From: Hirundichthys speculiger
Taxonomy: Eukaryota; Chordata; Actinopteri; Beloniformes; Exocoetidae
Assembly (NCBI GenBank): GCA_018398805.1
Contig: JAGFBZ010000689.1
Span: 143,245-207,244 of the forward strand
Reading direction: 5' to 3'
DNA length: 64,000 nt
The notes beneath the pieces are model-generated. The model ran no database searches. It had not been told where the DNA came from and was given only the letters and a program-made list of their open reading frames with translations. Positions within the stretch are counted from its first letter, which is position 1. Each line of letters opens with the position of its first letter. A program made the translations under genes and the position numbers. This document shows, piece after piece, positions 1-8,904 of the stretch.

Positions 1-109
1 AGCTTCCCGACGTCCTCACTCGGAGTAGTTCACTCACACACAAATGGAAGTCAATCTTGAGTCCTCTGGAGCGTCTGGATTAAACACCTCCACGACCCTG
101 GTCACTCAC

Positions 110-207
110 GTCTGCTCAACAGTCTCTTTTCGTTACTGCTTTTTTGTTAAGGCTCCTCCTGTCTTTTCTCCTTGCTTAATCTGTCCTCACTCTCCTTCGC
201 GTCCGTC
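110..207 (-). other. Candidate untranslated exon
   Basis: On the minus strand a TTTCAG acceptor stands just before position 207 and a strong GTGAGTG donor follows position 110, giving a 98-base internal exon with no long reading frame. With the candidate exon at 2051-2200 it could be the 5' untranslated part of a gene running off the left edge. This rests only on splice-site consensus. Confidence 0.25.
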
Positions 208-623
208 CTGAAACCACCTGAGATGTTGCGTTCCGGCCAATCCACAATTAACCCCATAAATGCCATACATCTTACTTTTACAGATAAATCATAGTTCAAA
301 TAAAACATTAAACATATAATATATATATATTTAAATTGCTTTTAACACTTTTTTAACATCTTAATGAATTTCAACCTTTTTAATCACACTTTTTTATATA
401 CTTGGATGAAATGACCCAATGAATATCACGTAATATTTTTAACCGGGTTACATAAGTTTCCCACAATTTTTCATTTTTTGTGTTTCCTCTCACATGTCTT
501 TTCCCTTATTTTCTTTACAACGGCACAGAATGCTACAACGCACATCAGACAAGAAATTTATGAGCCACAGGGAGATCACACAAATGCACCACCTGCAGGC
601 GGAATATTTCTGTTCCTCTAGAC
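208..623. other. No gene recognised
   Basis: AT-rich sequence with a short (TA)n run near 315-330. I see no conserved coding fragment in it. Confidence 0.5.
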
Positions 624-1173
624 CAGGGGTGTCAGACTCATTTTCACTGAGGGCCATATCAGCATCATGGTTGTCCTTGAAGGGCCAGATTGACAGCATG
701 AATGTAACAAAATGCAGTGTAAATCCAAATAAATTAAACTACACCATATTATAAATGTTAAATAATGGTTTCTGTATTTATTATGTATTCAAGTTTCAAA
801 TATTTAAGTCATTATTTTATTAAACTCAGAGTTTGTGGTTGTAAGAGTATCCATTACCTTGGTTTTAGAAGCGGAAGCGGTTCTTTATTTTTCTTGCAGG
901 CTAAATTTAGCATACTTAGCTTCGTGTTTGCTGTTTGCAGTTCTGAAAAATCTTGCTCATAGCTGCCGTTTTCGTCGTGGGTAATGACGAAATGCATGAT
1001 GGTAGATGTAGTTTATTGTCAATATGCACTTTAAAGCGATGTAAGCTTATTTTTAGTTTTAAAATATTGGTTTGAAATTTAAATGAATAATGTCCAAGCT
1101 CTCGAGGGCCACATAAAATGATGCGACGGGCCACATTTGGCCTACGGGCCTTGTGTTTGACACATGTGCCCCA
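624..1173. mobile_element. Short hAT-Charlie-like MITE
   Basis: The block opens with CAGGGGTGTCAGACTCAT and closes with GTGTTTGACACATGTGCCCC, an imperfect inverted pair. Both ends carry the GGGCCA/GGCCACAT subterminal motifs seen again at 7424-7490 and 14755-14822. About 550 bp, with no transposase frame, so it is non-autonomous. I could not find a clean 8-bp target duplication. The assignment to the Charlie-like hAT group comes from the end sequence and from the BED-finger fragment linked to the same end at 13438-14822. Confidence 0.65.
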
Positions 1174-2050
1174 GACCAACGCACACACGGGCTCAGTAGA
1201 AGTACAGAATCTCTCAAAATTTCACATCTCCACTCCTGTGACCCGCTAATCCTCATCTCGTACAGAGAAAGACAAATCGAACAAAAACAACACAGAGCTC
1301 AGAACGACCAACCGGAAAAAATGTGTCAACAATCCACCAGTGGACCCCTCTGCCCGCCTCGCGAGGACGCTGGAACGGAAACTCCGCTGCTCACACGGCG
1401 GTTGTCCAGTCCCACTCTGCTGAGGGAAAACTATACTAAATCCGAGAATAATAAAGCTTCCGATGCAGACTGGACCGCCAACCGACAAACAAACACCTTT
1501 TCTTATAATAAACCAACCTGAACCGTCTCGCCTGGGACCATTCCATGAGCCTTTGCTTCAACCTAACCTCCTCCCCTGCGACGAAATCGGTCTCAACTAC
1601 GAACCTCTGAATTACCGTCTACTTTCTCTGATCGTCATCAGATGACCGGTAGACTGCTCTTCACTATTTTTTTTTATTATAGTTTATTTTACGTTTTAAT
1701 AACTTAAGCGCCATCCAGGCAACACGTGGAACCAAACCACGCACCCTGATACGTGAGCAGCGTCGCCTCCCTGGCGAGTAACGTCGACAGCCTGTCTTTA
1801 GTCTATAAAACGAACTGCACTCAAGTGTCGGCAGAAGACAAGGTGCCTGCGATGTACGGGTAAACAGACAGCAGCCTCATGGAAATAGTCCAGATGGACC
1901 GAACTTGTTCCACAAGCACAACACACCAGACTTACACAAAAGCCACCATACAATAACACAAAACACGTTCCACGGGAGACAACAACAATTTCACTGCTCT
2001 CTCTCTCCCCCGATTGTCAGCATGAGACAAACTAAGAAAAACTCACTCAC
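1174..2050. other. No gene recognised
   Basis: Mixed-composition sequence without a recognisable domain. The open frames here are not supported by any motif. Confidence 0.4.
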
Positions 2051-2200
2051 CAGGACTGGTGTGGTTCGCAGGACACATCGCTCCCCTGCACGCTCCTGCT
2101 CCGGCGCGCCCTCATCCGTCAACCTACATCGGATAGAGCCAAGCGGGCCCAGATCGCCTCGCCCTGGAGCCAGAGAGGGGGAACGCAGCACGCAGTAGAA
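2051..2200 (-). other. Candidate GC-rich first exon
   Basis: On the minus strand a GC-rich, CpG-containing stretch ends in a consensus donor, CCTG then GTGAGTGAG (GT at 2050-2049). This looks like a promoter-proximal first exon. Transcription would run left, where a second exon candidate with good splice sites lies at 110-207. No start codon can be assigned. The right boundary is approximate. Confidence 0.3.
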
Positions 2201-2744
2201 GCCTAGAAAACACTCAAGGATGCCAAACTGTTGTTTAAATTTTACTATTAATGTATATTCATTTACCAATAATTAGTGAGTTCTAGTGAGGCAATTCTAC
2301 AACACTTAACAAAGTACTTGATTGGACAATCGGAGAGAGGGTGCAAGTGGATTTAATTTCCATTGTATACAAACAGAGATTGTCATTGTAACTCACAGCA
2401 GCATACAGTACAACTGTTGTCAGCACAAGACAATGAATCAAAGGAAAAACAGTCATTTTAACCACTTGTTATCAGTATATTTGAGCCTTGAGCTCAATTC
2501 CTCTCAGCCAGCCTCAGAAAATAATGCCAACTGAACAATATCCCACATGGATTAGATATTCTGCATTAGATACTGAGAAACAGGTCATAGTGACCTGATG
2601 CCATTTTTAAACAACAGAAGCCAAATCTTAAATGTGACTGCTTTCCGAACGCTAACTAGGATCTGTTTCCACAAAAGAGGAATTGGATACCTGTAGTCTC
2701 TGCCTCCCTTTCTAGTTTTTGAACCTTTATGAACCACAAGCAAA
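2201..2744. other. No gene recognised
   Basis: AT-rich stretch with no coding or repeat signal that I recognise. Confidence 0.45.
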
Positions 2745-2985
2745 TTTGAGGGATGCAGTTTGAGAGCTTAGTACTCTACTAAGCAACGATAAGTTCCTTA
2801 AGGGAGAGCTAGGCCCTTAAGGGCTTTATACGTGACAAGAAAGAATTTTAAATCCTATCCTGAATTTAACAAGTAGCCAATGACGGGATGCCAAGATTTT
2901 GGAAATTTGATCTCTCCTGCTAATTCTCATCAGAACTCTAGTGAGATGTGGACTGGATCAGCTCGAGGTAATTCAGAGTCATTGC
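2745..2985 (-). mobile_element. Decayed L2-like LINE 3' coding relic
   Basis: The minus strand keeps the order of the L2-group C-terminus: a decayed QL(I)Q..AARVLT-like stretch, a WLPV-like stretch, and then FKIL...YKAL...GP-like remnants, broken by many stops. It is an old antisense copy, readable only by comparison with the better copies at 4858-6082 and 16367-17280. Confidence 0.5.
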
Positions 2986-4280
2986 AGGACATTCTACTAA
3001 CTGCTCATTTCACAACAGTTAGGAAGATGTGAGTTTTGTTCACAGTTCAGAAGATGGTGCTTGTTGCTAAAGCGATGATTGCTAGCAGCTGACAATTGCC
3101 AGATGTCAATCAAAAGACCACACCTCCAATTATGCATAAATGTATGGTTTCATATCATTTTTACCTGATGAGCCTTTTGTAGCCTTTTGCTTTTGAACTC
3201 AACTCAGCTAACAACGATGCAGTTTGCCTGACATCTTCTCTGTCTTGGCACTTGCTTTCTGAGCAGAAGCATCCCAATACAAGACTGGACCTCCATAGTT
3301 TATTACCAGTCTGTCAGGTGGTAAATGCACAGACCCATTTCATAATGAAGCCTTTTTTTTAAAGCCATCACAAGGTATGCTTATGTTTATGACTACATCT
3401 GTTTCCAATTCTGCAACATCTGGGTCAGCATCAGGATAAGCTTTTATGGAAAATTCTGTTCCTCTATTTCTGAATTTTGGCCTTAGTTTTTGTTAAATAG
3501 ATAATGATATAATGTATGATGTCATGTGTTATTCTTCTGCGGACATCTGAGATAGTGCCCTGCCCTTCACAACCTTGAACATTATGGAACAGGAATAAAT
3601 GGATATAGATCGTCAGCAGGGGGACTGTTTTTTTTTTTTTTGCATGAACAATTAGAGAGTGTGTTAATGCATTTTTCTTTTTTTCCCGAAAAGTATATAA
3701 ACATGATCACTTAAGCCCATGCTAGCCTTCAAGAAGATGAATGGAATTTGAATGGAATAGCACTTTTCCCATTCAAGTTGACTTAACTAGTGCTTTGAAA
3801 TTCCTGAGAAAAGGATGATGATGTACATTACATTCTTAAGAGGCCAGACTCACAAATCAGTTGTCATTCATTTACAGCTTTTTCAAAATTGTTTTCAAAG
3901 TCATGTTTGTAATTTTAGTCTTGCATCCAGAGGAAATTGTTGGGTCAAAGGCAGTGAATCAAATCCATACAGCACATATGGACATGGCACCACAAAACAT
4001 GTGCACTATGTTGACATTTTCATTTAATTAGCAGTTGCCATGCAACTAAGTAAAGCTTTCAAGCACTCTGCCTGGAAGCATGCCCCAATTTATCTTTTTA
4101 GGCTGCATTGTGAGATAGACATAAAGACTGCCTGCAACATACATCATCATCATTCAGTATGACAACATGGAAATAAAGTACATCAACAGATGACAAATAT
4201 TGCATGGAGCAGTTTAAAGACATTTGGCCTGACACAACAAAGGAGCAAGAAGGAGAGTCCACTAGAAGGCAAGTCCACTG
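2986..4280. other. No gene recognised
   Basis: About 1.3 kb of AT-rich sequence with T homopolymers (for example near 3630). No conserved coding fragment or terminal inverted repeat was found. Confidence 0.45.
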
Positions 4281-4328
4281 TCATCAGAGGATACAAACCT
4301 TTTTGTATTTGTATTTACCATTTGTATT

Positions 4329-4535
4329 TGACATATATTCCAAAATAATTGTTGGAATATGTAGTTTAGATATTTGTTCTTTACATATATGTCAGAATAA
4401 ATGTGCAAATATGTAGTCTAGTTATTTGTTTAGAACATATATTTCAGAATAAATGCTCAAACATTCAGTCTAGATATTTGTTTATGACATATATTCCAAA
4501 ATAATTGTTAAAATTTGTTGACTAGATATTTTTGA
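4329..4535. repeat. AT-rich tandem repeat, about 56-bp unit
   Basis: Roughly four diverged copies of a unit that runs gacatatattccaaaataa, then ...atgtagt(c/t)tagatattt. The copies are head to tail and abut a CATATATG-rich stretch. No coding potential. Confidence 0.65.
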
Positions 4536-4599
4536 TGGCTTATTTTTATATACAAGTCAAATACATATAATGAGCAATATATTGCTATTTCATATACCA

Positions 4600-4830
4600 A
4601 CATTGATGCTATACTAATATATGTGACATATATGTTTGAAAAATATATGTGCTGAATATGCCATACATATATGTGCCACATATATTTTCCATATATAAAA
4701 GGGGCCATTTGTGTAATATTTTAAAATATATGTTCCAAATATGTACCTATATGTTCACATGTGAAAGACATATATGGACACCGATATTATATATGTTATT
4801 TAAATATATGGCCATATATCAGATTTGTGT
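4600..4830. repeat. CATATATG-rich palindromic stretch
   Basis: Many overlapping short palindromes built from CATATATG and ATATATGT fill this 230-bp block. It could fold on either strand. It separates the 56-bp tandem repeat from the LINE 3' end at 4858. Confidence 0.55.
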
Positions 4831-4857
4831 ATGGGCTGGGACAGTAAAGCTTGTCCT

Positions 4858-6082
4858 TCCTTTATTAATAATAATAATAATAATACATTTGATTCAAAAG
4901 CACCTTTCAGGACACCCAAGGTCACTGTACAGAATAAAAAGAACAATAAAACACAAGTAAAATTAAAAAACACCAATATCGAGAAATAAGATGGGGGGGC
5001 AATGAAAAATGGATTACTGGCTGTAAGTTGTTCTGAATAAGTGGGTTTTTAGTCTGGATTTGAAGATGGGGAGGGAGGGTTAGGGTTAGGGTGGTAATGA
5101 GTTCCAAAGCTGGGGAGCAGAGCGGCTGAAAACCCTGCTCGCCATGGTGCTGAGACGGGCAGAGGGGACAGTGAGGTAGAGGGAGGAAGAGGACCTGAGA
5201 GAGCGAGAAAGGGAAAATTACACGGAGGAGGTTGAAGAGGTATGGAGGGGCGAGGTTGTGGATGGACTTGTAAGTATACAGAAGAATCTTGTAGATGATC
5301 CTTTGGTTGATGGGGAGCCAGTGGAGTTGCTGGAGGATGGGGGTGATATGGTGGTGAGAGGGAGTTCTAGTGATGATCCGGGCGGCAGAGTTTTGGACCA
5401 GCTGTAATTTATGGAGGGATTTTTGTGGCAGACCAAAGAGGAGAGAGCTACAGTAATCAAGACGGGAGGTGATGAGGTTGTGGACGAGGATGGCGGTGGT
5501 GTGGGGGATGAGGGAGGGGCGGAGACGGTTCATGGAGCATAGATGGAAGTAAGCGGACTGGGTGATGCTATTGATATGGGAATGAAAGGATAGTGAACTG
5601 TCGAGGATGACACCCAGACTCTTAACCTGAGGGGAGGGGGACAAAGAGGAGCTGTCAATGAGGAGGGAAAAATTGTTGACTCTGGAGAGGGTGGATTTGG
5701 TGCCAATGAGTAGAAATTCTGTTTTATTGCTGTTAAGTTTGAGGAAGTTTGCAGTGAATCAGGATTTTATTTCAGAGAGACAGGAGGAAAGGGAGGGGGA
5801 AGGGAGTGTGGAGTTTGGTTTGGTTGAAAGGTAGAGCTGGGTGTCATCTGCAAAACAGTGAAATGAAATGTTAAATTTTTGGAAGATTTGACCAAGGGGG
5901 AGTAGGTAAGCGATGAAGAGGAGGGGCCCCAGGACAGAGCCCTGGGGCACACCTGTGGTGACTGGGAAGGGATCTGAGGTGAGGGTCCCGAGTTGGATGA
6001 ACTGAGTGCGGCCTGTCAGGTATGAATGAAACCAGTTAAGGGGGGTGTTGGAGATACCTAATTCTGTTCCTTCACACAATGC
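4858..6082 (-). mobile_element. 5'-truncated L2-like LINE
   Basis: Minus-strand non-LTR retrotransposon. Its 3' end is the ATT-type trinucleotide run at 4866-4886 and its body encodes reverse transcriptase (see 4922-6079). The 5' part, including any endonuclease, is missing. Such 5' truncation is normal for target-primed integration. Membership in the L2/CR1 side of the jockey superfamily is judged from the [12 protein letters not shown] and FADDTQLY motifs and the WLPI...YKIL tail. Confidence 0.85.
4922..6079 (-). pseudogene. LINE reverse transcriptase, one in-frame stop
   Basis: Reads from the RT palm to the C-terminus: a thumb-side [14 protein letters not shown] block, the catalytic FADDTQLY motif (minus strand near 5840), then [38 protein letters not shown] and [14 protein letters not shown]. 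The reading frame is interrupted only by one TGA at 5761-5759, where relatives have Trp. Upstream and downstream frames agree across it. The N-terminal third of RT and the endonuclease are absent, so the copy cannot move by itself. Confidence 0.85.
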
Positions 6083-6239
6083 TTTAAAGTTGAACTAACT
6101 TTGCAAATACAAAGCAATGAAGTATTTCAATTGTTATTTTGCCCATTTCACCCTCCAAAGATGTTGTATGGATGCATCACTACTTGCTGTTCATTGTTAC
6201 AATGTTAAATTCAAGATTTTCCACATGTTTTCTGTTAGG

Positions 6240-6820
6240 GATAGGTCACGTGTCTGCAAGCATGCCAGTCCAGTACCTAGACTACATATGTCAACATATG
6301 GTGGCCTGCTGCGGGATGGTGCACGGTGGCGTGGGGATTGCCGTGCGGCCGTCCTCGTACAGCCTTCTGGTGTGGGCTGCTTCCTCTCGTTTGTCACAGC
6401 TGTTGTGCTGTGGGTGAGCGGCGGCAGCGGGTGGTGGCTGTCTCGGCTCACCTGGTGGGGTCGCATCTCCCTGGTTTCCCCCTTCCTCCCGCTCTGTCTC
6501 GCCCATCTCCCCCTTCTGCTCTCTGTCTGCGGTTGGTGATACTGTCCTTGGGCTGCATGGGGTGATGGCTACCGGGGCTGCATTTTCTGTGGTGCTGTGG
6601 GCTGGGGCCTGGTGGGTGTGGGGGGCCGGAGGGTTGCGGGCCTCGTCGCAGTTTTGCCCTTCTGGGGCCCTGCCTGGCCCCCCTGTCAGTGGACGTATGC
6701 CTTGGGGGTGTTTGCCCCTTGACCTCTCATGTCGGGTGGCAGAGGTCCTCTTGGGCCAGACTGGCCCTGGGGTGATTGGAGTTGGCTGGCGTTTTCTCAC
6801 CCGCAGGAAGATTTAAGAGG
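6240..6820. repeat. GC-rich interspersed repeat candidate
   Basis: A sharp island of high GC in AT-rich surroundings, with runs such as TGTGGGGGGCCGGAGGG and TTGGGGGTGTTTGCCCCTTG. Frames are open on both strands because of composition, but none shows a domain. It resembles GC-rich interspersed blocks I associate with teleost genomes. I cannot name the family. Confidence 0.35.
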
Positions 6821-7380
6821 GATTAAGATAAGGAGAGTGGTGATGGTAATAGTGGTGACAGTTTCCTTGGTACTTTGGTAACTTGCATGTGAGTGTATAT
6901 GGGCACGGACACATTTATGCTTTACACCTCTCCCCCAACACCCCCCCTCTACAGTCAACACAATCAATCAATAATGTTTACATCAGTTCTCCATACACAG
7001 GTCTATAGCTTGGTAAAAGGTGTTCATCAAGTTTTTTTGTTAGAAGTTTCTGCTTCTTACATATCATCTTTTTAAGTTTGTTCGCTGTCACAACACAATT
7101 CACTACACAACACCCCCCACACTTCACAACCCAGCACACACCACACCCTCACTGTCGTGTCTCTTTAATTGTCTTGTCTTTAAATGTTTCACTACTGGTG
7201 TTTTTTTATTCCTCTCTGACTAAATCAGGATTTAAGATGTTAATAAAAGATGTTTTACTGCCAGAGAGGACTGGTGAAGGACATATTCACCCTTCACAAT
7301 TCCACAAAAAAGTCTGCTCTAAGATTAAATTGCATATACATACTAGATGGTTTGGCTAGATGATGGCCCTAACCATGAAT
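6821..7380. other. No gene recognised
   Basis: Low-complexity C/A-rich patches (6935-6960, 7095-7150) and no recognisable coding fragment. Confidence 0.4.
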
Positions 7381-7490
7381 GCAGACAAAAAAAAAAAAAA
7401 AAAGACAATATTGCACAAGCTCTTGAGGGCCACATAAAATAACATGATGGGCCACATTTGGCCGACGGGGCTTGTATTTGACACGTGTAA
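7381..7490. mobile_element. hAT-Charlie-like terminal fragment
   Basis: After an A tract, the sequence TTGAGGGCCACATAAAATAA...GGGCCACATTTGG...GTATTTGACACGTGT repeats the right end of the element at 624-1173 closely. The rest of the element is missing, so this is a truncated end. Confidence 0.6.
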
Positions 7491-7865
7491 TAGAGGTTGA
7501 TGTAACCAGGATATGGTTGAATTGAAAGGAATGAGGGACAGGATGTTGTCAAGTAAACGGTCAATTAAGTTGGGATCAAACCGCAAGCCCCCAAAAAGAA
7601 AAAGGTATTAAGGACTGTGGTAAATGTGTAGGCATGAAAGTTCATGAAAATAATCAATTGATTGTGCTAAAAGCAGTTAAAGCTCCTGACACCAAAAATG
7701 ATGTTAGGAAATTAAGAAATTGGGCGCACTCTCCCGAATAAAACGATGTATAACATTGCAACATTGAACATCAGAATGTTGACGAAAACTTGTTTTGGAT
7801 CACGTGCCACCGACAAAAATTGATTGAGCGGCCAGCCCTCAAGCAGCCGGGGAAGAAGGCGGATA

Positions 7866-7873
7866 TGACGTCA
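7866..7873. promoter_or_regulatory. Perfect CRE palindrome (TGACGTCA)
   Basis: TGACGTCA, the consensus for CREB/ATF factors, lies 110 bp upstream of the THAP start codon at 7983. Similar sites sit by other 5' exon-like segments at 12093 and 26888. Promoter use is inferred. Confidence 0.4.
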
Positions 7874-7982
7874 CATAGAGAACCCGCAAGGCTTGTGTTG
7901 CAGCCGTTTCCATTACCAGCAGGCGTAAACTGTGCTTGTGTACGACTTTTTTTCCAAGCAAAACTCCTTCATTTTTTGCAAT

Positions 7983-8110
7983 ATGCCGGCTCGATGTGTG
8001 GCAGGGTTTTGTTCGAATACCACGGAAGGTGGATGCAGTCTGTACACATTTCTAAAAGACCCAGTTCGACGGGAGCAGTGGGTTCAGCAAGTCCGGAGGA
8101 CGGGGGACAA
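7983..8110 (+). pseudogene. THAP zinc-finger first exon (isolated)
   Basis: From ATG 7983 the frame reads MPARCVAGFCSN...SLYTFLKDPVRREQWVQQVRR. This is the first half of a C2CH THAP DNA-binding domain: Cys5, Cys10, the hydrophobic SLYTF strand and the conserved Trp. A usable GTGAAT donor follows at 8111, and the frame would hit TGA at 8112-8114 if unspliced. No exon carrying the second Cys/His pair or the AVPTIF motif was found downstream. It could be a solitary first exon copied with its promoter, or part of a THAP-bearing DNA transposon (P or Kolobok type). Domain call firm, gene status uncertain. Confidence 0.65.
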
Positions 8111-8899
8111 GTGAATGAATTCATCATTTGGAAAAGGGATGAAATCAATGGGCTCAGAATTTGTCAGATCGTCTCCACAAAATTCAACGCTCTCATCAAA
8201 ATTTGGGCTCCACTTTTGATACTCTTCCTCTTCTCTCAGTAACTCTCAGCCGCCACCATCATCACTGTGATTTCTGGTGCGCCATTAGTGGTGTTTTTTC
8301 CCCCGTGGCTTCTCCCAAGTTGCCAGAACTGCTTTCATCTCCGCTACATTTTTCCATATTTGTGGTGTTATGAGCCCCCCTGACACCTTGACCTGCTTGG
8401 CGATCGCAGAATGCTTCCACCCCGGCCCCGCAGAGGCGAAGCAGCTGATATACGATGTGCTGATTGTGGATTACGGCGCGCGAACTCGGCATCACTAATA
8501 ATGTCAGTTCTGCTTCACTGGACGACTGCATGTCTTCCTCCTCAGAATCGGAGTTAGCCAGAACCTGACAAAGGATGGTGGATGGTAAACCATCCTCTCA
8601 GCATCGTGAGTAAATGACAAAAAACACTCTTTCGCTCTGCTCTGCTCTCTCTACTCTGCATTCTCCCTCTGCTGTGCTGTGCTTCTCTGCACTGGAGGGT
8701 GTTTTTTAAAACTCATTTTACACTTTGAATAGCACCACCACCAGAAATGGTTCTCAGATTACAGGCACACATGTCCGCCATCTCCTGGTGAAAAGTAATA
8801 ATAAGATTCGGCTTCACATTTATAGATACAGCCCATTTTATTCAGCAATGTTGCTTGTCGCAATATTGCAACTTTGGTGCTTAAAGGGTAAACTGTATA
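8111..8899. other. No further THAP exon; low-complexity CTCTG stretch
   Basis: Contains a CTCTGCTCTG-rich patch at 8630-8690 and an unsupported minus-strand open frame at 8262-8531. No terminal inverted repeats could be established that would make the 7750-8890 segment a transposon. Confidence 0.35.
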
Positions 8900-8904
8900 A
8901 TAAT

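Noticed and set aside
5086..5101. Telomere-like (TTAGGG)2 string
   Set aside because: Only about two units, inside the coding region of an L2-like LINE. The sequence is explained by the LINE.
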